Positions 20,836 through 32,500 of a stretch of 50,691 nucleotides of DNA are shown here, piece after piece (the first letter of the stretch is position 1; each line of letters opens with the position of its first letter). The position numbers and the translations under genes were made by a program. The stretch is from Silene noctiflora (lineage: Eukaryota > Streptophyta > Magnoliopsida > Caryophyllales > Caryophyllaceae), in contig VHZZ01000319.1 of assembly GCA_009801015.1 (NCBI GenBank), positions 97,479 to 148,169 on the forward strand. Reading direction: 5' to 3'. Under the pieces are notes generated by a model, which was not told the origin of the DNA, ran no database searches, and saw only the letters and a list, made by a program, of their open reading frames with translations.

Positions 20836-22030
20836 CAGTTACAATGCGTCTATTACTCTGCATCACTAAGATCCTCCACTCCAAGACGACAAATTAAACT
20901 TTCAGCTATCCAAGGAAATTATTTGACTAAGTCGCGACCATCACTAAACCAATCATTTATTTATCTTTTACATTTCATCGTCACAGGAAATAAAACTTTA
21001 TTCCAATGATTTTGCGGCCTTATAATCCTCTCGCCGTCTTACACCTTCGTCATCCACCATCCAATAGTTAGATACCCGAGTTGTCACCGCAATCCGGCCA
21101 CCACCGAGGTGTAGCACATCATTAAAACCTACTTCTCAAATTATCAAAAAAAGCCCTATTTTTAGAAACACTATTTAATTATCTTAATAGGTGATGACAT
21201 TTTCAATGTTGTTGATGAAACTTGAAAATTCCAAAGGGCAAGTTGCCATCCGTGAATTCAACACCAAATCGTTACGAAAATATATTGCAACCTTTGTCAA
21301 TTTCGACCAGTTTATATTAGGTTTTAGAAATTAAGATCGTTTTCTTACATGGTATCAGAGCAAGCTGGGACTAACGACAACAGTTCTTAATATATTTTCG
21401 AAATGATTTGATGCTGAATTCATGAATGACAACTTGGCCTTTACAATTTCCAAGTCTCACCATCAACATTGAGAATTCCATCACCTAAAAAGATTATTTG
21501 TACTAAAACTAATTAAAAAGTATATATTTCGAAAAATGGACCTTTTTGATGAGTTGAGAGACGGGTTTTAACGACGTGCTCCATGACCGGCTCAATACGA
21601 TTGTCGATCATGGCCACCCGGTCTCCATAATGGATGGTGAATTACGAAGGAGGAAGATAGAAAGGAGAGTATAAGACCGTAAAACCATTGGAACAAAATT
21701 TTTTCGTGTGATGGTATAATGTAAAAGGTAAATAAATGGCACTTCGAGAAGCATGGTTAGTCTTGTCAAGTCATTTCCCTTAGACGACGAACTTAATATT
21801 CGTTGTCTTAGGGTGAAATATCTTATTGACCTAGACTAATTGAAGAAAACGAAGGATTCGACATGAACATTGTTCGTAAACAATTGTTCATGGCTCAAGA
21901 TTACATATTATTATTGCTTAATATTACTAGTTTTTTGAGTTTGAAATACTAAGTGTATAATAGGTGATGATTTATATAGGCAGCATATGCATAACACAAA
22001 TTATAAAATAATACGATTTTACACTACTTA
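20836..22030. other. intergenic DNA with a copia-like primer-site relic
   Basis: No gene is seen. At about 21350-21361 the word TGGTATCAGAGC follows 'ttttcttaca', the same junction seen at the end of the intact copia LTR. This looks like the remains of an older copia element of another family, but I could not delimit an LTR or find coding remnants after it. Confidence 0.35.
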
Positions 22031-22240
22031 GGCCCTGTTCTTTTCGGCTGAATTGAATTTATTGAAGCTGAACTGAAATGAACTTAATTGAATGAAATTT
22101 AACTAAATTGAATAGCGGTGAAGTAAAAGTTAATTTGTTTAGAGATTAGTTGAATTAAACTGAATGAAACTAAATTGAACTAAACTAAATAGTCGAGTTG
22201 AAATTTAACGAGCTGAAATTAACCCAGAAAGAATCGGCTC
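22031..22240. mobile_element. ~210-bp MITE (GGCCCTGTTCTTT ends)
   Basis: The left end reads GGCCCTGTTCTTTTCGGCTG. The complement of the right end reads GAGCCGATTCTTTCTGGG, an imperfect inverted pair. Flanks are 'ctta' and 'taag', so the exact target duplication is unclear. The interior repeats 'aactgaa', 'aattgaa' and 'aactaaa' words. Confidence 0.5.
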
Positions 22241-23158
22241 TAAGAGGCTAATTAAGACGGTCTATTTTTATAGATAGTCTATAGTTTATTCAGATATTGT
22301 TAATATATAATTAAGTTGTCTTTTTATATATAATTAGTCGTCTTATAGCGTGAGACCGTCTCCCGAACTAACGATGACTGTATCCATACTGTGTATGAGT
22401 GTGTAGTCTAATATTTATAGTTGACTCAGTAACTTTTTGGTCAATGACTAATAGTGCAAAAAATGTGACAAAAGCATTTTGCTTCTGACTGATTAGCTGC
22501 AGTCCAACTAATCTTGTGCATTATTTTGCTATAATTAGTTAATTATACTGCTACAAAACAATGTTTGCGATGTAAGAATGTGTTAGCCTATCATGTAAGA
22601 CCCTAAATGTATGCCACAAATGAACCCTAACAAACCAATATAAATTTTAATTTTAATTTGATTTGATTTGATTTGATTCCCTTTTCAATGTGAATATAGA
22701 TGGCTTTAGAAAGAACCTATCTAAATCGTCGATCCGAGTTTCGGTGAGGTTAATGTTAGAGCGGGTAAATAATGATACGACACGAAAATATTGGGTTTGG
22801 GTTGAGACTAAATGACTATGTAAGTGGGTCGATACGAACACGACATGATATTTAACCGATCCGAGCTTCGGTCAGGTTAATGTAGTCGATTTTATGTAAT
22901 TGAGATTCTCTCTATTTATTCCTCTTTGCATTGCCTTTCGTTTCCTATCAATGGACTTGATTCCCCCTCGAAACAATTTAACGGTCAATTGGATGAAGAA
23001 GTTGAGAGTGTATAATGTTTAAATATTGTATGTTCTATAACAGAAAATGGAATGAGAAAATAGAGATGAGCCCTACTCGATTTTATGACCTTTGTTGGAC
23101 ACTCATGTATTCATATATTCCGCTTTTTAAAGGTGATTTGAAGATCAGTGTTTTAGGA
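22241..23158. other. intergenic DNA with small duplications
   Basis: No gene is seen. A 'gattt' run (about five copies) lies at about 22658-22680. 'cgatccgag.ttcggt.aggttaatgt' occurs at about 22731 and 22857. The word 'gagaccgtctcccg' at about 22351 belongs to a palindromic motif seen elsewhere in this window. Confidence 0.4.
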
Positions 23159-23163
23159 CATCT

Positions 23164-24504
23164 TGGGCTTATAAGAACATTCACATTAAAGAGGATGATA
23201 CATCTTAGCATCATCTCTTCTCTAAGAGGATGTCATCTTCAATGTGAAATCAATTTGGACATCATCTTTGAAAGAGGAAGAGGGAGATTTCCTCTATTTT
23301 TAGAGGAAGTATAACCTAGGCTTTTGTGCTCACTCTCCCATAAAATTATACCATGTGAATTATATTTTATTTTTATAAAATTTTCAACTATTATAAAAAT
23401 AATTAAAATATAAAGAAGGAAGAAGAGATGATTCTATTTGATGTGGGATAAAAATAGAAGAAAAGTTTGAAGGAGAATGATGCTAGTAGAAAATGAGGTG
23501 TCAAAAAAATGTGCACTTTCTTGCTTGCACAAACTACTATCATGGCTATAAATGAAATGACAAACTAATATGCTAATGATAAAAGAAATGTAAAATGTAA
23601 ATTGCATATAAATGTAACTTTGATTACTAAAGTGAAAATGAAAATCTAATAACTAAATGATATCTAAATAACAAAATGGAAATGCTATGGTAAACAAGAA
23701 TGAAATAACTAGAAATGGAAGTGAATTACCAAAGGAATAACAAATGAAAAACTTGAACTTGAATTATATTGAAAGCTTAATGATTGAATACAAAATGTAA
23801 ACTACTCTAATGTTTGGAAATGCTAAAAGCTATGAGAAAATACAAGAAATTTGAGAGAAAATATAAGTAGTAAAAAGTGTATGAAGATTGGTGTCGTCTA
23901 AGGTCGGGCTAGCCCTACTTTTATAGTAATTTAGGCTCCATAACGTAAACAACCCAAAAGAATCCAAAGCACCTAAATCCACCCAACCCCGATCGGGGAC
24001 AGGCCACCCCGATCGGGGTCGCACTAATCCGGATTAAAGGCCTTAAATGGCCATAGTTAATGGCCATGGAATCCAAAGTTGAGCATTGAAACGTCTTTAA
24101 TCACCCGGTAAATGCCTTGTGTGTGGAATAAACTTAGAATCCTATGCTGTATTTCCACATTAGTAGCTTGGACTTCTTTTATGGGTTATACTTCTCATTT
24201 GTTTACATTTTGCTTTGCTTGATTAATTGGGACATTTCTTTAGCATTTGATCATTTCTTTCATGACTTGAGCTTGCATTGCCATGCATGATCCAATCCAA
24301 CTTCCACTTAGCTTTGTGATCTCGATATTTGCTCTTTTTGTCGGGAATTAGCTAATAAAAGCTANATTTCCTACAAAACACGTTAAACGCATGCAAAACA
24401 ANTAGAACACGAGATTAGCTCAAATAAACACTAATAAAAGTGGAAATAACATGTAAAACCGAGCTAAAATAAGGGGTAAAATCGTATATAAAATAGACTT
24501 ATCA
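23164..24504 (-). mobile_element. probable gypsy-type LTR (solo or partial), antisense
   Basis: Read on the minus strand, the segment starts TGATAAGTCTATTTTATATA, a start common in plant gypsy-type LTRs. It contains a TATA-like 'actataaaagtagg' at about 23925, followed by a long untranslated leader-like region rich in 'attt' words. Candidate 5-bp target duplications CATCT lie at 23159-23163 and 24505-24509, giving a ~1.34-kb unit with TG...CA ends. No gag or pol sequence is present, so this would be a solo LTR. The left limit rests on one short repeat and could be coincidence. Two unresolved bases fall inside it. Confidence 0.42.
23987..24018. promoter_or_regulatory. twin CCCCGATCGGGG palindromes
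   Basis: The perfect 12-bp palindrome CCCCGATCGGGG occurs at 23987-23998 and 24007-24018, 20 bases apart, in otherwise AT-rich DNA. It lies about 65 bases upstream (minus-strand sense) of the TATA-like word in the probable LTR, so it could be a duplicated promoter element of that repeat. Confidence 0.4.
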
Positions 24505-24586
24505 CATCTCCTTCCTTTCCATTTTCTTCCCTCCACGACTCCACCCCCTACATTCAAACAAATCCTAAATTGTTCAAAATAATTAA

Positions 24587-24818
24587 ATTACATCCAGGGG
24601 CGGAATTGGGGTGGAAAAGGCGGCCAAGTGCAACCCTCAAAATTTTAGAAATAATTTGTTATTGGTATTTATTAGTAGCATTAAACTTCAAGTGGCTCAG
24701 TGATTGGAGTTTCATTTTCTAAACAAGCTTACCAGAGTTCAAAACCAAACATTCTTTCAGTAAAAAAATACCAACGCCCTCCCTTAAGTCAAATTCTGCA
24801 TCCGTCCCTGTTTACATC
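24587..24818. mobile_element. hAT-type MITE
   Basis: The element spans 24595-24810 (216 bp), beginning CAGGGGCGGAAT and ending ATCCGTCCCTG. Eight-base flanks ATTACATC (24587-24594) and TTTACATC (24811-24818) match at seven positions. A CAGGG...CCCTG end with an 8-bp duplication is characteristic of the hAT superfamily. It has no coding capacity. Confidence 0.8.
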
Positions 24819-24858
24819 CTACCTTTTTATTTCATCAACACAACAAATAACAAAGATC

Positions 24859-25152
24859 TTAGGGGGTGTTTGGTTAGGAAGTTTGGAATTGAATGAAATG
24901 AATTCTAATCATTCTAGTGTTTGGTTGTGCCATTTTGGAATGGAGTTAAAATTCATCAGGATTCTCATTCCACCTTAACTCCTTGGAATCTCATACTCAC
25001 CTCCTCCCCATGGATTCAAAGTCCATTCCTTTGTGTTTATTTTTCTAATGAACCAAAGTTGTTTTGAAAGGTATGAAATTAGAACCCCATACTTCTCTAT
25101 GGTTTCTCACTCCAATCCATTTTATTCCTAACACGGTGAACCAAACGACTTA
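24859..25152. mobile_element. Tourist-like (PIF/Harbinger) MITE
   Basis: The element spans 24862-25149 (288 bp), starting GGGGGTGTTTGGTT and ending GAACCAAACGAC, with TTA on both sides (24859-24861 and 25150-25152). The 'GTTTGGTT' end and TTA target duplication are typical of Tourist elements. The interior is rich in 'ggaat' and 'attcc' words pairing across the element. Confidence 0.78.
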
Positions 25153-26529
25153 GTAACATTATTCCTATGCTATAACCACTAAAACTGAACTAATTATTTG
25201 CAAACTGAGTCACATATACCCAATCACAACACACACTTTAGTTTAAAATAACTCACTCAACCCGGTCTAAATTACAGTACACAAGACCGGATCCAAATCG
25301 ACTTATTTGGTATCGTATCTTATCTATTTAAACCAAGTAAGTGAGCCTAAATAATGCTATTTGCCATAATTACTTGGCAAATTTAAACCAAAGTTTTTGT
25401 TGAGTATTTCGAGAATAACCTAACCTAATTTATTTACAAATTATTGATATCTGAATAACCTTGGTCCACAATTTTTTTTTTCGGTCTTCGCTCGGTCCGA
25501 TTTGGTTCGGTCAAAACTCACTCATATAGCAAGTAACATAAATTTTAATAGACATTATCCTATAACTGTTAAACTCGAACCAATTATTTACATATTAATT
25601 GGCATCTAAATAACCTTTAACAACACAATCGAGCCTAAAATGACTTAATCAACCCAACCTAAATTGTATATAATATGTAGGTATGTACCAAGTAAGATGT
25701 AACATGATCCAAATTGACTTATCTGTATTAAAATTTTGTCCAAGTAGGTGAACCTAAATCATAGCATAAGTCCACAACTAGGTAGCATCAAAATAGAGAC
25801 ACACAAACACATGACACGACATCCAATGAAATTTAAGACACGAGACACGTTATTTAAATTTAATAAAATATACTCTCTCCATTCAACTCCACACTACACA
25901 TTTCTTTTTTCACGTTTGCCAACGCGGGTTTTGGGCGTTAAATATCTTTAACTACGTATTTGCATAAAATATAAAAGTTAGATATTTATAATGTACTTGT
26001 CAAGACGAATCAAATAAGATCCCACATGAATATATTTTTACTTATGTATTGAGAGAAAAATGAACTTGAAGGCTCATTTGTGAATAGTGTGCAAACCGTC
26101 TCACTAATTTAGTGAGAGATATAATAGAAAAATAGAAAAAGCAATGGGTCCCTCACCCCATCATGTGAGAGGTCTCTCAATAACGCTATTGAGAGACCGT
26201 CTCTCAAAGTTTTTGTGATTTTTGTAATATATTTGATATTAAATTTAAATAATTAAAGATAAAATTTGACATTGACTATAACTTATTCTCATTTTTCACC
26301 AAAACCCGTCTTCTAATCAAACCCTTTCAGTCTTTCGACATATCATTCCTCTTTTATAGATATTCATTCCAACACATTTAGGGGTGTCCCTGTGTGACCA
26401 ACGAATATCAATATCCAAAAAATGTCAAACACGAGACAACTAGTCAGTAGAAATGTATGGGCTACCTAGTCCACGGCTAAAAACATGAACAATAAAAGAA
26501 TTTACTCAAAAATGGATTTTTGAGGAACC
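25153..26529. other. intergenic DNA upstream of the CCA-adding enzyme gene
   Basis: No gene is seen. A diverged direct duplication with a period near 400 bases is visible: 'ccaattatttac' and 'aactaattatttgc' contexts at about 25160-25400 and 25553-25770, both followed by 'aagtaggtgaacctaaat'-like ends. At 26171-26198 there is a perfect 12-bp stem hairpin (GGTCTCTCAATA / TATTGAGAGACC) within a probable small MITE at about 26090-26215. The promoter of the next gene must lie near 26.4 kb, but no TATA box is clear. Confidence 0.4.
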
Positions 26530-29500
26530 ATGAAAATCGCACTAAGCATTCATCGACTAATAATCAACCCAAAACCCTTACTTTTTTCACCCTTTAATCT
26601 TCAACGTCTTACACTTACAAAATCCCCAATTTCCCGCGTAAACCCTACTAAAACCCTAATCAATTTCTCATCTTTTCACTGCAAATCAACCACCATGGAA
26701 ACACCTGAACCCTTGATTATTCAAGTCAAAGAACAAATTGAATTAACAGAGAAAGAATCCTTGATTTTTAATCGTCTTAAAGATGTTCTTCGTGATTCTA
26801 ATCTCGATACCCAGCTTCGTGTTGCGGGTGGTTGGGTCCGAGATAAGGTAAAATATTTCATCTTTTCGATATTTTGTTTGTGTGATTATGTTTTATCGGT
26901 GGATTATGGTTTATCAAGTTGTAAATTAGGGTTTTTGTAATTGCATTGTGATAAGTGAAATTGGGTGTTAGTTTAATTTGCAATTTTTTTCAGTTGAATT
27001 GTGATTTATGAAGTTGGGTTTTGCAAGAATTTTGTAATAATGTTGTGTTTACGAAATTTGTGTGTTTTGTATGAATTAAGTGATGATATTGTGGTTCTTT
27101 GGTTCGAATAATTTTCGACATGACACCGTGATTGTGTTGAATTTGATTGGTATTGGTATTATATGATTGTATCAATTTGTTCATCAAAAGCATTCCCGAA
27201 ATAGAAAGGGAAACATAAAAAATTGACTGTGACACCCCAAAATGGAAAAGGTAAACAAATGACTGGGACGGAGGGATTATATTTTGGGTTTAAAATACTA
27301 GGATAGTGTTGTGATTAAATGGTTCCTTCTGATTGACTGGGTTGAAGTATATAGAAGGTAGATTAGGTTTTTACCTGTCATTAAGTTGATATCCAGATAA
27401 CAGTAATTTGTGCTATATAAATTGGGAAGATATGCTATGACAAACATGTAAGCATATCTGTATGACAATTGTTACATGTATTGATCTTCCATTTATTTCA
27501 TTTTCTATGCAGCTCTTAGGCAAAGAGTGTCACGACATTGATATTGCAATAGACAATATGCTTGGTAAAGAACTCTGTGAAATAATAAATGAGTACCTGT
27601 CAAAGACGGGTGAAGAAGTTAAGGTGGGTGTCATTCAGAGGTATGTGGATGTGGATTACTGGCTTGTTCGAGTTTTAGGGTTGTTGTCTTCTTCTAATGT
27701 TTTTTAGGTAGCGAGCTGACTTTACGTATATGATGCATGTGCTATTGCGCAGTTGTGTGTGATACATTTGCTATTACGCAGTTGTGCTGTTCATCTGATT
27801 ATATCGTTACTCATACTTCCTCTCCATACCTTCGACTCCTTGATTGTGAACAACATAGTACGATCTAATTCAAGCAAATTGATATTGTTTGTTTTTAAAT
27901 ACTGTATTATTCTCGCATTTCATAAAGTTCTATTTCTCTGAACACAAATCAGTTATATCTTGTTTTGGGAATCAAGTAGTAAATGAATGACTTCATGCTT
28001 TCTCAGAAGCAAACCCATAGTTATTCTTATAGGTAGGACATACTCCAAACATAAGAACATCTGTTATAGCCTTATAGAGTTATAGGTCCAGGTAATTGAA
28101 CTTTGGTCATTTTCATCTTCCAAATAGAATGAGTATTTTGCGGCTTAAGGTTGAACAAATATCAGTGATGCTTTAGATATAAGCTTGTCAAATAAGTAAT
28201 AGGTTTTTCTGTCCTACAATCTTTGCTTCTTTTTTCCCAGGTGTTTGGACTTTGGATTGACGTGTGTAGTTGTGTGCAAGTTTTTTGTTTAGTAGTCACA
28301 CAATCAAAAGACCCGTCTTTCTTTAGCTACCATCAAAAGAACACTATTCCTTAAGTTTTTATCAACTGTGTGTATCCTTTTTAAACTATAATAATGCGTA
28401 TTTTCTTTTCAGCAATCCCGATCAATCGAAACACTTGGAAACTGCAACGATGCGCCTGTTTGACCAGTGGATTGATTTTGTTAATTTAAGGGCGGAAGAC
28501 TACTGTGAAGATAGCCGTATTCCTACCATGGTAACTCCATATTTCGTTTATGTGCAAACCTTTGTTTTGTTTTACCCCCTTGTTGAGATAACAGAAGGAT
28601 GATTTTTAACATACTCAAAATAATTGTAAGTGCATTTATTAATACCATATTGTGGGCTGGACTTGTGGAGTTGTGGATATTTACCGAAACCATGTCGTGC
28701 CTTTACCTTTTTGATCGGTTGTCCGTGTATGGTAGCTTTGTTGCTTACTTACTAATGAACTAGTGTATTGGTAAGGGTGGATACATTTATATCTAACTTT
28801 GTTTGGATTTGCAAGGGTTTATACTTTGAATCCATCTTATGCTAGGTAAGTGGCTGTTGTATAGCTAATTAGCTACCCTAGAAGTTTTTGTTTATAGGTG
28901 TAAATTTCACACTGACGGTGTGGCACTTTCTTAAAAGACTTACTGTTGGTCATCAAAACAAACTTTTGCACTTTACGGAATGAATACGAGTACTAAGATT
29001 TCTATTAAGATTCAAGGAATGTGTATGGAATGGGGGAGTGCTGGGAACTCAACTCGGTAAAGATCTTTCACCTTTGGCCTTTGTTGCTCTGCCCCACTTA
29101 AGATATTTGATAGATGACATCTGTCTTACTCACATTAATGACATTGTAATGATAGATTATATGTGTGGATTATTTAGCTAATAATGGTAATTAAAAAAAT
29201 AAAATAAACGAAACATATGACATCTACTAGTAAAGTGGCAAATTTGGGGAATGGGTGAGCATGTGTTGCTATGGCATCAAGTCGGCCCCTCTCACCTCCC
29301 AAATACCCATGCTGGCATAACTTTCACATCCATTCTCATCGTACCACCTACTCAGCTTTCCATAGGTGTGTGATTTTGTCTTCACTACATATGTAGCTAT
29401 TGGAGATGCAACTCATTTGATTTTGGTTTGAGTTACAGAGGTTTGGTACTCCGAAAGAGGATGCTTATCGAAGGGATTTGACTATTAACAGGTGGCTTAT

Positions 29501-32500
29501 ACTTTCTTGAATCTTTTCTCCAGCTAAGTAATAGCTGTGTCGGTAAAATAAAAAAATACTTTTATAAAACACTCGTGTTTACGTTATTTTTCTTGTGACA
29601 GCATGTTCTACAATATTAACACCGGTTCTGTGGAAGATTTTACTGGAAGGGGTTAGTTTGAACTATTCTTATGTAGTCTTACTCTCTGCCTCTCTGGATA
29701 GAATGCTGGTCAGAGGATTCATGATTGTTTTTTATTTCACTAACACTCCGTCTGTCTGTGATTAATTTTCTTTCTATTATATTGTATTTGGTGACAGGTA
29801 TAACCGATTTAAAGTTAGGAAAGATAGTTACTCCTTTGCCTCCAAAAGAGACTTTTTTGGATGATCCTTTGCGTGTTCTTCGATCAATTCGTTTTGGTGA
29901 GTATCGGTGATTTGAATCATTTGATGGCTTTGTACCTGTTTATACTAAACTCGTGTTGTGCTTTGAACACCTCTGGTTCAAGCTATTTGTTTGGTGAATA
30001 TCTGTGATTTGATGGCTTTGTCTATCTGTTTATGCGTCTCTTCTGTCTCACTTTGAACATCTCTCCTCCAATTTCTAGGTGCAAGGTTTAATTTCACACT
30101 AGACGAGGACCTGAAGAAAGCTGCTGCTTCTGATGAAGTGAGAGAGGCTATTGCGAAAAAAATAAGCAGAGAACGAATTGGTCATGAAGTATGTTAAATA
30201 TATGTTTCTTAATGCATGCACGTCTCTCTCAGAAAGTTACTTCAGTTTTTCATGGTTTTTCATCTATTTTTCAGGTAGATCTCATGATTGCTGGAAATCA
30301 ACCTGTTAAAGCAGTAACCTATATCTGTGATTTGCAATTATTTTGGACCGTTTTCACTCTTCCGTCTAATGTTGATCCTTCAACACCAGAGGCATGTGAT
30401 AGGTTAATGCTCTCAGCCATTCCTAAACTGTGCAAGTTTGTGACATCTCCATCTGCTTAAGATGCCCTATCTTTTTTTTTTTCTTTTTGCTTAATTATTT
30501 TGTTTTCATATGGAGTATTTTTCTGGTCCCTTTTCAGTATTTTTGTTGTCAAACTAATTTTGGGATGCTTAACCTAAGTTCGTTCCAAGGTCTGTGTCTG
30601 GTGCAATGCTTACTCATGCTTAATGTTATGGACAATATTTATAGTAACCGCAACTGGATATGGGTGTCTATCCAAGTGTCGGACACGGTTATTTTATGAA
30701 AAATTAAGAAGTCTTTGGTCTAAATTGAAGTGTCCGAGTGTCATACAATGTCCACCTAATCACTACTAGCGAAGTAGAATTCAACTGAACAGAGAATTAT
30801 CGAAACTATATTCTTTAAATGAGATCTTGTGAAACAAACCTACATATGAAAATATTAGTTATTTCTGCTGTTGAACTTAGCCATGGCTAGTCTACTCCCT
30901 ATGAAATCTCATGCGATCATGTACAGTATAGGTAGCATAGGTCATTTCTGAAGTCCAACTGAGCTATGGTAGCTTACTGCATGAAGTATTTTTGGTTCAA
31001 ATGTTCATAGCCATCGTTTTCCCTTGTTCAGGTCGTGTCTTACGTTCGTCGATGCTGCTTGGAGCCTTGTTCAGTCACTTGAATCTCTTACCTTAAGTGT
31101 GAGTTTGCATATTTTTATACCTTCTATTTTCGTCTTTCTAATTGGGTAAATATTGACTTTCTATAGATTATCCTAGCATGAGGACTTTTTAAGGCTGTAG
31201 ATGATGCAAGTAGTGATTAGGTGGGTTTGAAGTGCATCTGCAGTTAATAAATTCTAGACATAGTGCATATAATTTTTGTGAGTTAAGCAAAAGTTGGTAA
31301 GAATATGAAACTTTATATCGTAGCTTATGTATGTAAGTCTGGAGCTTGATTTAATAATGCAACTTGTTTTAATACTGAAGCTATAACGTAGAAGCTGTCA
31401 AATACAAGAGTGGGGAATGAGGAACCTCTAATTCATTCTCATTTGTGGAAGGTTTGCCATTGGGGAGTACATGGTTTCTTTATCAGTCGTATCTTTATTT
31501 CAAAAGATGCGAATTTGATTAGACAAATGAATTTGCAGTAGTAGGACAAGTAGGCATATTATTTTTGTTGTAACAGGGAAAAACTTAAGTGTATACTGTA
31601 TAGCAAAAAATGTAAATTTCACTTGGGCAGCCTACTTAAACTTTAATCTTTCTTGGGATTGAGGTGGGGGAAAAGTAAGGTATCAGGTTACTGTCACCAC
31701 TCTTAGCATGGCAAGTAGAATGTTGATATTTTCATCACAATTTCACCTCACCTAGTTTCACGTCCACTACCAATACAATGGTCTAAAAAAATGGTAATAT
31801 CGTAATAGTTGGTTACCTATGAATGAGCGTGTCTCATATCCAAAAAGGATGAAATAGGTTGGTCCTATACTAGAAGATTAATGTAGTTTTTACCCTATTA
31901 AAAAGACCTATGAATGAGTGAGCCAAACATGGTGAAAATAAATATTAACCTAGTTTTTCCTGAATCCAAACATACAGTTAAAGTCAGTTTCTGGTCTCTG
32001 CCTTGGCTCAATATTTTAAATCTTACTCTGTTTCTCCTCCAGTAATGATGGTCATTTCTCTGCTGTTACAGGATGACCAGAGACGATTATGTTTATATTC
32101 AGCCATGTTTCTTCCTTTGCGGAGTATGACTTTCAAAGATAAGAAAAAGGTGATGTTTTTCGCTTTTTGTTCTTTTTACGAGGCCATGATGGCATGTCAC
32201 TTCACCTTGAAGAAACACTCTGTCACCTAACTTCCAGATATTTAATCCTTTTCTTTTTGGTCTATGTTTTTCTTATGCTTCAATCTGTGCTATTAATTTG
32301 CTTAAAAATGGGAAAATTGCAACACGTGACGTGTAACACGTGCCATCTGAAATTCTAAATCTAATATTATTTGTACAGAAGTAATTGATTGGATGAACTC
32401 GAAGTACTTACTCATGAACGTGTCATCCTCATGTATGGTACTCAACCTGTCTTTTCTTGTGGTGTAGCAGACTGTGCCTGTGGTGGATCATATTTTTCTA

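Noticed and set aside
23830-24024. 64-residue minus-strand frame through the CCCCGATCGGGG palindromes
   Set aside because: It lies in a probable LTR leader and promoter and has no coding character.
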